A DNA stretch of 56,810 nucleotides from the NCBI GenBank assembly GCA_947625185.1, contig CANQNJ010000001.1:72771-129580 (forward strand). The letters run 5' to 3'. Position numbers and translations under genes: made by a program. How positions within the stretch are numbered: the stretch's first letter is position 1; the number at the start of each line of letters is the position of its first letter. The DNA is from an uncultured Clostridia bacterium. GTDB taxonomy: Bacteria; Bacillota; Clostridia; Christensenellales; CAG-314. Shown here piece by piece: positions 36,445 through 44,015 of the stretch. The notes beneath the pieces are model-generated. The model was not told the origin of the DNA, did no database searches, and saw nothing but the letters and a program-made list of their open reading frames with translations.

Positions 36445-36929
36445 GTGACGTGATAAACAATGAAATCTATGACAAACTGACTCCTCAAAGAAAACAACTT
36501 GTCGATGCCGTTTTGAAAAATCTCGAAAAGCAACATGGACTTTGGCAACAAGGTTGGGTTTACATCGGTACGCCCGTATCGGCTGTCACGGGGAAAAAGT
36601 ATCACGGAATAAACAACTTTTTTCTGACGATTGCGGCGATGTCAAACGGCTATTCCGATAATCGTTGGGCAACGTTCAATCAAATCAAGGACAAAGGTTG
36701 GGAGTTCAAAACCGATGCGGAGGGAAATTCTCTCGGTAAAGGCGCAGGCGTCGCTATTGAGTTCTTTGAACTTCGTGACAGGGAAACACGGCAACCTTTT
36801 GACAGGCGCGTTTTAGACGGCATGAGTGCGGACGAGCGCGAGGTGTACAAGGACGGATATCCCGACGAGTTCGCTATGGAACTGTTGAATGAGGCCGGGA
36901 TACAAGTAGACCGTTATTCGGACCTGTAA
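36441..36929 (+). pseudogene. ArdC-like N-terminal domain fused in frame to a dCMP deaminase tail
   Basis: Residues 1-133 match the N-terminal single-strand-DNA-binding domain of ArdC-like antirestriction/replication proteins of plasmids and integrative elements: HGLWQQGWVYIGTPVSAVTGKKYHGINNFFLTI, then NRWATFNQIKDKGWEF and AGVAIEFFELRD. From residue 135 the sequence is that of the deaminase C-terminus (VYKDGYPDEF to YSDL), shared with the gene at 33826. The join is in frame at a GCGCG microhomology. The catalytic part of ArdC is absent. Start is TTG with GGAGGAGGTGAGG upstream. It is a recombination product and probably non-functional as ArdC. Confidence 0.8.
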
Positions 36930-37040
36930 CAGCAGCAAATTTCTCACCGTATCGACAAAACCGTCGTTCGCACAGAGCGGCGGAAGTGTTTATTTGTGTT
37001 ATTTGTTAACGTCGGCTTCGTAATCGTTGCCGACGTTTTT
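36835..37040 (+). repeat. 207-bp direct repeat, right copy
   Basis: It repeats the end of the deaminase gene, its stop codon and its terminator. Differences from the left copy include two extra bases (AAATTTCTCACC versus AAACTTCACC) and three synonymous codon changes. Confidence 0.95.
37008..37040 (+). terminator. Duplicate of the deaminase terminator
   Basis: AACGTCGGC/GCCGACGTT stem with a six-T run, now ending the ArdC-like chimera. Confidence 0.88.
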
Positions 37041-37065
37041 TCGGCTCTATTTCAAATATTGGAGA

Positions 37066-37200
37066 CAGAAGTGAATGAAATACAGAAGTCGGCTTTTCTG
37101 TTAAAGCGGAATTTGAGCGCGCGGAGCACGTGTCGTGCAAAACAGTGAGAAAAGCGGAAGTTCCGTTGCAAGCGGCGATAGCCGTTCGCTTTCAATTGCG
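37066..37200 (+). repeat. Dispersed structured repeat, 5'-domain copy
   Basis: It shares with 13450-13560 the order ACAGAAG hairpin, TTAAAGCGGAATTTGAG, GCGCGGAG and a GCACG-tgt-CGTGC hairpin (ATGCGCG-tgt-CGCGCAT in the other copy). It ends in GCAAGCGGCGATAGCCG. Confidence 0.65.
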
Positions 37201-37304
37201 GCAATTTTGGCAAGTTGTCACGGCAAAATGTTTTAATTGTTGTCGATAATTTGCTTGTTGCACGCTTATTATAACTGCGCTAATGTCGTTTTGTATTTGG
37301 TTTA

Positions 37305-37333
37305 TTGACAATTTTTACAAACTGTTATACAAT
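37305..37333 (+). promoter_or_regulatory. Promoter of the structured leader upstream of the BspA-like gene
   Basis: TTGACA and TACAAT are separated by 17 bp. Expected transcription starts about 37340, at the first bases of the long hairpin. Confidence 0.8.
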
Positions 37334-37337
37334 GAAA

Positions 37338-37440
37338 TTACCACATTATTTTCTATAATTTTGGCATAACATCGCATACTCTCATGGTAGAGTTATGCGT
37401 CCTTCATCTTTGATGTTATGTCAAGAAAATAGTGTGGTAA
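37338..37440 (+). ncRNA. Candidate structured RNA: three nested stems
   Basis: The outer stem pairs 37338-37354 with 37424-37440 (17 bp, one G-U). The middle stem pairs 37361-37373 with 37412-37424 (13 bp, one G-U). The inner hairpin lies at 37374-37398 with a single bulge. The structure starts where transcription from the upstream promoter should start, and a terminator follows at 37461. It could be a small RNA or the sensor part of an attenuator. I do not recognise a known class. Confidence 0.6.
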
Positions 37441-37460
37441 CTATCGAGGCGCATATTCTA

Positions 37461-37493
37461 CAAGTGTCGCAGCGATAGTTGCGGCACTTTTTT
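37461..37493 (+). terminator. Terminator between leader RNA and BspA-like gene
   Basis: AAGTGTCGCA pairs with TGCGGCACTT (one wobble), followed by six T, 25 bp before the ATG. AACTATCG (37439-37446) can pair with CGATAGTT (37473-37480) in the terminator loop, a possible antiterminator. Confidence 0.82.
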
Positions 37494-37517
37494 GATGTAA
37501 TGCAAAGGAGGTACTAT

Positions 37518-39953
37518 ATGAAAACAAAACGCAATGTATTGGTGCTGTTGGCAATATTGCTTATTGCGTCTCTTGTCGTGGCGGTATTTGTTGCGTGCGA
37601 CAACGGCGACAAACCCCAGCCCGGCACGTCGCACACACATACATTTTCGGAGCAGTGGACGCATAACGATACGTATCATTGGCACGCAGCCAACTGCGGT
37701 GATACGGATGAAGTCAAGGATAAGGGGGAACACATTATCGGCTCCGATGGCAAATGTACTGTCTGTGACTATGAAGTGACCGCTCCCGAACCCGATCCGG
37801 ATCCCAATCCCGAACCTGAGACACCGCACACCCACACTTTTGGGGAGCAGTGGATATGTAACGATACGCATCATTGGCATGCAGCTACCTGCGGGGATAC
37901 GGACGAAGTCAAGGATAAGGGAGAACACATTTTCGGCGATAATGGCAAATGCTCTGTATGTGGGTGCGTGTCATTCAGCTCGGAGGGCGTAATATACAAA
38001 CTCAATCCCGATGAGCAAAGCTATTGCGTATTCGATGGCAGCAATGCGTTTTCGCCCAATGTAATAATTTTGTCTGAGTATGACGGCAAACCCGTCACGA
38101 GCATACGCGATCGCGCTTTCTACGATTGCAACAGCTTGACGTTCATTACCATACCGAGTAGCGTTACGAGCATCGGCTCGTATGCTTTCTCCGGTTGTAG
38201 CAGCTTGCAAAATGTAATATTTGAGGGCGACAGTCAATTACAGAGCATAGACGATTATGCTTTCAGTCATTGCGGCTTGACGTTCATTAAAATTCCGAGC
38301 AACGTCACAAGCATAGGTGCTCAGGCTTTATATGATTGCTGCAATATGACGTCCATCATAATTCCAAGTAGCGTCACAAGAATAGGCTTGGGGACTTTCG
38401 CTGGTTGTAGCAGATTGCAGAGCATAGTCGCAGAGCAAGGTAACCCTGTGTATCATAGTGATGGCAATTGTATCATTGAGACAGCCTCCAAGACCTTGAT
38501 TGCCGGGTGTAAGACTTCGGTAATTCCCACTGACGGCAGCGTCACAAGCATCGGCTCAGGTGCTTTCGACGGTTGCAGTGGTTTGACGTCCGTCACCATA
38601 CCGAGCAGTGTTACAGACATTGGCTATGGGACCTTCTCGTGGTGCAGTAACTTGCAGAGCTTGGTCGTGGAGCGAGGTAACTATGTGTATCATAGCGATG
38701 GCAATTGTATCATAAAGACAGGCTACAAAACATTGATTGCAGGGTGCAAGAACTCCGTAATTCCCACTGACGGCAGCGTTACAAGTATCGGCTCGTATGC
38801 TTTCTGGGGTTGCAGTGGTTTGACGTCCGTCACCATACCAAGCAGTGTCACAAGCATAGGCGATGGGGCTTTCGATGGTTGTACAAGCTTGCAAAGTGTT
38901 ATATTCGATGGCGACAGCCAATTGCAGAGCATAGGGGACTGCGCTTTCGGGTATTGCAATAGCCTGACATCATTCACAATTCCAAACCTTGTCACAAGCA
39001 TAGGCGATGCGGCTTTCTCGTATTGCAGTAACTTGCAGAGCATGGTCGTAGAGCAAGGTAACTCTGTGTATCATAGTGAGGATAATTGTATAATTGAGAC
39101 AAGTTCCAAGACCCTGATTGCAGGGTGCAAAACTTCAATAATTCCTACTGACGGTAGCGTCACAAGCATAGGATCGTATGCTTTCTACGGTTGCAACAGC
39201 TTGACGTCAATCACCATTCCAAGCTGTATTACAAATATAGTCGATATGGCTTTCTTATGTTGCAACAATTTGATAGAGGTGTGGAATTACTCCAAATTAT
39301 CCATTGTAGCGGGAGAGAGCGCCTTTGGCCGCGTTGGCTACTACGCGAAATACGTGTACACGGAAGATACCGAAAGTAAACAAATTACAGATCAAGACGG
39401 ATATGTATTTTTCCTGTACGAGGGTAATATGTATTTGATTTCGTATCGCGGCAATGAAACGCGATTGGTATTGCCTGAAAAAAGCCCCACCGAGACTGAC
39501 TATGAAATATATCAATATGCGTTTTACACCAATAAGAAGATAATCTCTGTCACCATTCCAAGCAGTGTCACAAGCATCGGTTCTTGGGCTTTTTCATGGT
39601 GCAGCAGCTTGCAAAGCATTATATTCGAGGGTGACAGCCAATTGCAAAGCATAGGCTATAATGCTTTCTATGAATGCATCAGCTTGACATCCATTACCAT
39701 ACCGAGTAGCGTCACAAGTATAGGCTCTGGGGCTTTCTATAATTGCGATAGTTTGATGTCTATCACTATACCGAGCAGTGTCACGAGCATAGGCTCGTAT
39801 GCTTTCTGGGATTGTAGCAATTTAACGAGTGTAACATTTGAAAATCCCACCGGCTGGAATGCAGACGGTATAAGCATTACTTTTGATGACCCAACGCGTA
39901 ATGCCAAATATTTGACGTTCATCTATTCAATTTCCGGGTTGATTCGAGAGTAA
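37518..39953 (+). CDS. BspA-like leucine-rich-repeat lipoprotein
   Basis: The 811-residue surface protein has a signal peptide with the lipobox FVAC (cysteine 27). Two near-identical His/Cys-rich modules follow (about 39-85 and 101-147), each with HTHTF, W, ND.(Y/H)HWHA, CGDTDEVKDKGEH and KC.VC, separated by a DPDPNPEPE linker. From about residue 185 to 790 there are BspA-type (LRR_5) repeats of the form LTSITIPSSVTSIGSYAFSGC, interrupted near 575-670 by a different segment. Such proteins mediate adhesion in gut and oral bacteria. AAAGGAGGT precedes the ATG at 37518. A promoter, structured leader and terminator precede the gene. Confidence 0.9.
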   Translation: MKTKRNVLVLLAILLIASLVVAVFVACDNGDKPQPGTSHTHTFSEQWTHNDTYHWHAANCGDTDEVKDKGEHIIGSDGKCTVCDYEVTAPEPDPDPNPEPETPHTHTFGEQWICNDTHHWHAATCGDTDEVKDKGEHIFGDNGKCSVCGCVSFSSEGVIYKLNPDEQSYCVFDGSNAFSPNVIILSEYDGKPVTSIRDRAFYDCNSLTFITIPSSVTSIGSYAFSGCSSLQNVIFEGDSQLQSIDDYAFSHCGLTFIKIPSNVTSIGAQALYDCCNMTSIIIPSSVTRIGLGTFAGCSRLQSIVAEQGNPVYHSDGNCIIETASKTLIAGCKTSVIPTDGSVTSIGSGAFDGCSGLTSVTIPSSVTDIGYGTFSWCSNLQSLVVERGNYVYHSDGNCIIKTGYKTLIAGCKNSVIPTDGSVTSIGSYAFWGCSGLTSVTIPSSVTSIGDGAFDGCTSLQSVIFDGDSQLQSIGDCAFGYCNSLTSFTIPNLVTSIGDAAFSYCSNLQSMVVEQGNSVYHSEDNCIIETSSKTLIAGCKTSIIPTDGSVTSIGSYAFYGCNSLTSITIPSCITNIVDMAFLCCNNLIEVWNYSKLSIVAGESAFGRVGYYAKYVYTEDTESKQITDQDGYVFFLYEGNMYLISYRGNETRLVLPEKSPTETDYEIYQYAFYTNKKIISVTIPSSVTSIGSWAFSWCSSLQSIIFEGDSQLQSIGYNAFYECISLTSITIPSSVTSIGSGAFYNCDSLMSITIPSSVTSIGSYAFWDCSNLTSVTFENPTGWNADGISITFDDPTRNAKYLTFIYSISGLIRE

Positions 39954-39998
39954 AATTATTCGTTAGCAAATCACTTTATTTGTTTTTTCACGCACAAA

Positions 39999-40022
39999 CC
40001 CGCGAAACGTAAATTTCGCGGG
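39999..40022. other. Hairpin between BspA-like gene and ddh
   Basis: CCCGCGAAA-cgtaaa-TTTCGCGGG is a perfect 9-bp stem between convergent genes. A T-rich stretch follows on the forward strand after about 15 bases, so it may act as a weak terminator. Confidence 0.5.
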
Positions 40023-40162
40023 CTGTTGCGTTAATTTATTTTTTTGCGATTATTCAGTCGCATTGCATTGTGTCCGTGTGTCGGCGACCTTTTTTCGCGT
40101 AGTCTTATTCGTGTAGTCTTATAATCGCCTGTTAAAAATAATTTCGGTGCAGACCTCGCTTT

Positions 40163-41047
40163 TTACAGCACGTTGCTGTCGGCGAGGTATTTCATCGGTA
40201 TATCCAGCACGTCCAAGGCGCCGCGATAGCCGTCCGCTTTCAATTGCGGCAAAGCCTTGGCATAGGCGATCATTATCTTTGCCGTATAGTCGGGGTTGTT
40301 GTCCATGCTTACCGTGCAGCTTGCCTCGAAGCCTTCTCCCGTGCATATCACCTGTCCGCGGTGGTGGGTGCGGGTTTTCAGTTGACGCACTTCCTGCGGC
40401 GAGACAAAGCGAACTTCCGTATCGTATCCCTCAAAGTAGTTTGGCATAGTCACGATTTGTTGTCGAATCGTCTCCCTGTCCGATTGCACGCAGGCAACAT
40501 AGCAAATGCGGTCGTGCAGTTTTTTGCCGTCGGTGACTCCGCTTGCCGCCAAGGACAGCGCGTCGCTCTTCGGCACGGTAAACTGCACGGCGTCGATAAC
40601 CCCGGGAATGGCGCGGATGGCGTTGCCGTGTCCCTGCGAGACGCCTTCTCCCCACAGCGTGGCGCAACTTGTCGCCCCTATGCCGAATACAGCTCTCGCC
40701 AGGCTTAGCAACCCGGGATCCCAACCGGTGGATATTATCGCAAGGCTGTCCTTTTTGACGGCGTTCAGGTGCGCCTTATATTCGGCTATCCGCGCGTGCG
40801 TATCGAAGCTGTCCACGGTGTCTGTATCGGCAAGCGCGTCGGCGTATTGCATTACGTCCGAATAGCTGCCCAAAGCCGACAGCGCTATGTCGAAATCGTT
40901 TTTTTTGCCCAAATCTTTCATCGGGCGATATAGCGGCTGATCGATGTTTCTCCGCGAGTATATGGCAACAAGTCCACCTTCTTTTTGCAACTCTCTTTGC
41001 AGGCTTTTTCCCAGGTTTCCGTAACCGATGATTGCGTATCTTAACAT
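40163..41047 (-). CDS. ddh: meso-Diaminopimelate D-dehydrogenase
   Basis: The 294-residue NADPH-dependent enzyme makes meso-DAP from tetrahydrodipicolinate in one step. It starts MLRYAIIGYGNLGKSL (Rossmann motif GYGNLG) and has VDSFDTHARIAEYKAHLNAV, AIISTGWDPGLLSLARAVF and the diagnostic WGEGVSQGHGNAIRAIPGVIDAVQFTVP. The family is usually about 320 residues. GGAGG precedes the ATG at 41047; longer starts would translate a hairpin. It completes a DAP pathway with lysC, asd, dapA and dapB in the same window. A TTGCTGC/GCAGCAA hairpin (41093-41109) followed by T on the reverse strand could be an attenuator. Confidence 0.93.
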   Translation of the reverse strand: MLRYAIIGYGNLGKSLQRELQKEGGLVAIYSRRNIDQPLYRPMKDLGKKNDFDIALSALGSYSDVMQYADALADTDTVDSFDTHARIAEYKAHLNAVKKDSLAIISTGWDPGLLSLARAVFGIGATSCATLWGEGVSQGHGNAIRAIPGVIDAVQFTVPKSDALSLAASGVTDGKKLHDRICYVACVQSDRETIRQQIVTMPNYFEGYDTEVRFVSPQEVRQLKTRTHHRGQVICTGEGFEASCTVSMDNNPDYTAKIMIAYAKALPQLKADGYRGALDVLDIPMKYLADSNVL

Positions 41048-41297
41048 AATTTGCCTCCGTCTACCAATATATGCGCGTTGCCCCGCAAAAATTTGCTGCT
41101 TTGCAGCAACAAATTTCGCAAGCGGCGTCGGCTTCCGATACGTGACGTGTTTTTCGTCAAAAAGGAACAAAATGCGCCCGAAGTCGCGTTTGCCGTGATA
41201 AATGCGAAAAAAAACGGCGGTGCAGTCGTTCACCGACCGTCGGAGACAAATTTTACGGAAAAAATTAAGATATATGCTTTATTTTTTTTGAAAAATA

Positions 41298-41326
41298 TTG
41301 TATCATTATGTAAGCGATAGTATACT
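41298..41326 (+). promoter_or_regulatory. Sigma-A type promoter for cdaA
   Basis: TTGTAT and TATACT are separated by 17 bp, 44 bp before the ATG. The rest of the gap 41048-41369 holds only the ddh leader hairpin. Confidence 0.68.
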
Positions 41327-41369
41327 AAATTGTGTCCGTGCGACACAATGCGACGGTAAGGTAGGCAAT

Positions 41370-42209
41370 ATGCTTGATTTTCTGAAAAATATTGTGAATG
41401 AAGGCACAACGGTTCTCGTATCGAGGATAATTTTTGTGTTGGCGCTTACATTCGTATTTTATTTGTTCTTCTATTACGCAAAGAAACGCAACTTGCAGTT
41501 ATACACCTACATAGTGGTGGGCGTCATTGTGGTACTGTTTGCATTGACATTCCTGATCGGTGCGGGAGAATTGCGTATTTATGTCTACGTTGCTTTGATA
41601 CTGTTATCGGTTCTCGGATTGATGTTGTTCATATCCGATATCAACCGGCACATATTTCGTTTGTCCCTCAAACGAAAGTTCTTCCGTGAGAATCTTGCCG
41701 ATCACTACGGCAGCGAGGATCTGTCCAAGTCGGTTGGAGAGATTGTCAAGTCTTGCTTGCGCCTTTCCAAGACGGATACGGGAGCGCTGATCGTCATCGC
41801 CGATCATATGTCCGACGAGATACTCGACTCCGGTATCAAGATCAATTCCGAAATCACGGCAGAACTTATCGAGACGCTGTTCTTCCCCAAGACGCCGTTG
41901 CACGACGGCGCCGTGATAATAACGGCAAACAGGGTGGCAAGCGCGGGTTGTTATTTGCCGCTTACGCAAGCGCAGAATCTTCCGCGGGAGTTCGGCACTC
42001 GTCATCGCGCGGCGATAGGCGTGGCTGCAGCGTTTCCCGATTGCACGGCAATAGTCGTCAGCGAAGAAACGGGCATTATTTCCGCAATGCACGACGGCAA
42101 GATCAAGCGCTATCTCGATAGCCGTCAACTGCAAGATATCCTCGACTGCGCAATGGGATTGGCGGACGAGAGCGCCGAAGAAAGACTTTGGGGAGAGAAA
42201 GAACAATGA
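41370..42209 (+). CDS. cdaA: Diadenylate cyclase CdaA
   Basis: The 279-residue membrane enzyme makes cyclic di-AMP from two ATP. Three hydrophobic segments (about 17-35, 43-62, 68-90) precede the DAC domain with the catalytic DGA motif in KTPLHDGAVIIT and the RHR motif in GTRHRAAIGVA. AAGGT precedes the ATG at 41370. In most Bacillota cdaA is followed by cdaR (YbbR domains) and glmM. Here the next gene is a 42-codon membrane microprotein overlapping by 4 bp, and no YbbR domain is visible. Confidence 0.96.
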   Translation: MLDFLKNIVNEGTTVLVSRIIFVLALTFVFYLFFYYAKKRNLQLYTYIVVGVIVVLFALTFLIGAGELRIYVYVALILLSVLGLMLFISDINRHIFRLSLKRKFFRENLADHYGSEDLSKSVGEIVKSCLRLSKTDTGALIVIADHMSDEILDSGIKINSEITAELIETLFFPKTPLHDGAVIITANRVASAGCYLPLTQAQNLPREFGTRHRAAIGVAAAFPDCTAIVVSEETGIISAMHDGKIKRYLDSRQLQDILDCAMGLADESAEERLWGEKEQ

Positions 42210-42334
42210 AAAAGAAAAAAGGAATGACAGCTTCGCAAAGAATAGCACATTTTTTCAAACACTATTTCGTACTGCTTTTGCTTGCGCTCGGATGCTCGGT
42301 GCTAACCGTGTTGCTTATTGCTTTCTGCGCGTAG
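42206..42334 (+). CDS. Single-pass membrane microprotein coupled to cdaA
   Basis: This 42-residue ORF starts in the ATGA overlap at the cdaA stop. Its N-terminus is basic (MKKKKGMTASQRIAHFFKHY) and is followed by one hydrophobic helix (FVLLLLALGCSVLTVLLIAF), so it would sit in the membrane with its start inside. It takes the place where cdaR is usually found. It may be a small CdaA partner or just a conserved membrane peptide; no family is recognised. The strong terminator 57 bp further on ends the transcript. Confidence 0.65.
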   Translation: MKKKKGMTASQRIAHFFKHYFVLLLLALGCSVLTVLLIAFCA

Positions 42335-42390
42335 CATAACGACCTCTCGGCGGCGTAAGGCATAGCCGGGATCAATAAATTGTATTGCAG

Positions 42391-42426
42391 AACCGATCTC
42401 ACCGATAAAGAGGTCGGTTTTTTTTT
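42391..42426 (+). terminator. Terminator of the cdaA operon
   Basis: AACCGATCTC pairs with GAGGTCGGTT (one wobble) and is followed by nine T. Confidence 0.9.
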
Positions 42427-42635
42427 GGCTTTATGTCAAATGTTGGGGTGAAGAAAAATCGACTCTGCGTCAGATGTCGGGGCGAGGCGAATTATTTAAT
42501 AGTTCGATATCCTGTATTTTCCGCAGCAGTCGCGATATCGCTTGCGGTGGAGCGGCAAACTTCAATTGATATGGCGCAAATTTTTATCTGGACGGCAGTC
42601 GCAGCTTGTGACATTGTTTTCCGTTGAAAGGTTCC

Positions 42636-42663
42636 TGTTTGACCTCGCCTTTGAGGGTATAAT
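42636..42663 (+). promoter_or_regulatory. Possible promoter for aspartokinase gene
   Basis: TATAAT at 42658-42663 is clear, but the -35 (TGTTTG, 16-bp spacing) is weak. I see no lysine riboswitch in 42427-42690; the remainder of that gap shows nothing identifiable. Confidence 0.4.
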
Positions 42664-42690
42664 AGTAGCGGGCGATTCGTACAATACGGT

Positions 42691-43749
42691 ATGATCGTGG
42701 CAAAATTCGGCGGTACGGCGGTAACGCCGCGCAATCTGATTTACGTTAAACGTATCGTGACGGAAGCTCATGGCGCGGTGGTGGTAAGCGCGGTCGGCAA
42801 AGAATTCAAAGAGGACCGCAAGGTTACGGACTTGCTTCTCGCCTATCGCGCGCGTCCCGATGACGGCATCTGGCGGCTGATCGCGGATAAATATCGCCGT
42901 TTGGCAGAGGTAAACGCGGTGGACGTCGATGTGGACGCATTGCTCAAAGACGCTCAGCGGCGCGCTCTTTTGCACGACGGGCAGTACTGCGCTTCGCTCG
43001 GAGAGGAGCTTTCGGCAAAGATAACGGCAAAGTTTCTCGGGGCGGATTACGTCGAGGCGGAAGACGTCGTCCGTTTCGACGAGAACGGCGACTTGCTTGT
43101 TGAGGAAACATATTCCAACATTCGCGCTGCGTTTGACGGGGGCAAACTGTCGGTAATGGGAGGATTTTACGGCTCTACCGTCTGCGGACGGCATACTTTT
43201 TCTCGCGGAGGCGGCGACGTCAGCGGCGCGATCGTGGCGGCAGCTCTCAATGCCTCGCTGTATGAGAATTGGACGGACGTCAGCGGAGTATGTATTGCCG
43301 ACCCCGCCAAGATACACAATGTGGCAAGCGTGGAGGGCATAGGCTATTCCGAAATGCGTCTTTTGTCTCGTTCGGGCGCGGAAGTACTGCATCCCGACGC
43401 GATCGAACCGTGCGAACGGTTGGGTATCCCGATAAAAATCGGCAACTTTTATTGTCCCGACGGTGCAAGCACGCTTGTATCGCGCTGTCCGTCCCGATGC
43501 AGGTTGCTTTCCGTCGCAGAGAAAGCCGCGGACGGCGTCTTTGTCACGACTGTATTGCATAGTTATCCGCAGTGGCAGATGACTCGCTTGATCTCGCATT
43601 TTTTACATTCGCAAACAAACGAATTGCGATTTTTTAACGTTGGTTATACCGTTGAACCCGATATCTCGGCAGAGTTTTCCGATCATATTGTCCGCTTGAC
43701 ATCCCGAGTATCCATTCTCGATCCGCTGTATAAATCGTTGACGCTGTGA
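42691..43749 (+). CDS. lysC: Aspartokinase with shortened regulatory region
   Basis: The 352-residue enzyme phosphorylates aspartate, the first step to lysine, DAP, threonine and methionine. Motifs are VAKFGGTAV (KFGGTSV), YCASLGEELSA, GFYGSTVCGRHTFSRGGGDVSGA (family GFxGxxxxGxxTTLGRGGSD) and WTDVSGVCIADP. After the kinase domain (to about 265) only some 85 residues remain, enough for about one ACT-like unit rather than the usual two. Feedback control by lysine may therefore differ. The Shine-Dalgarno site is weak. It is a single gene. Confidence 0.9.
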   Translation: MIVAKFGGTAVTPRNLIYVKRIVTEAHGAVVVSAVGKEFKEDRKVTDLLLAYRARPDDGIWRLIADKYRRLAEVNAVDVDVDALLKDAQRRALLHDGQYCASLGEELSAKITAKFLGADYVEAEDVVRFDENGDLLVEETYSNIRAAFDGGKLSVMGGFYGSTVCGRHTFSRGGGDVSGAIVAAALNASLYENWTDVSGVCIADPAKIHNVASVEGIGYSEMRLLSRSGAEVLHPDAIEPCERLGIPIKIGNFYCPDGASTLVSRCPSRCRLLSVAEKAADGVFVTTVLHSYPQWQMTRLISHFLHSQTNELRFFNVGYTVEPDISAEFSDHIVRLTSRVSILDPLYKSLTL

Positions 43750-43969
43750 CGTTTTGTTCGCGGCTTTTATTATTGCGATAAGCATTGTCGAAAAAACCGA
43801 AAGGACTGCAACGCTTTGATGTAGAAATGAGTATTGCCAACCATCTGCGATAATTTGACGTAATCGGATGAATTTATCGTCGATCGTCATATCCGATAAG
43901 ATAATTATTTTTTTGCGTCGGTGTTTTATTACGAGCGGCGAAATATCCTTTTCAACTTATTCCGTCGCC

Positions 43970-43998
43970 TTGACTATTTGGCGGTAATCGACTACAAT
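43970..43998 (+). promoter_or_regulatory. Sigma-A type promoter for the 44016 gene
   Basis: TTGACT and TACAAT are separated by 17 bp, directly before GAGG and the ATG at 44016. Confidence 0.75.
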
Positions 43999-44015
43999 AT
44001 ATCCGTGAGGTAAAT

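Noticed and set aside
42427-42690. Lysine riboswitch before aspartokinase
   Set aside because: No conserved lysine-aptamer words or attenuator-type terminator were seen between the cdaA-operon terminator and the start codon.
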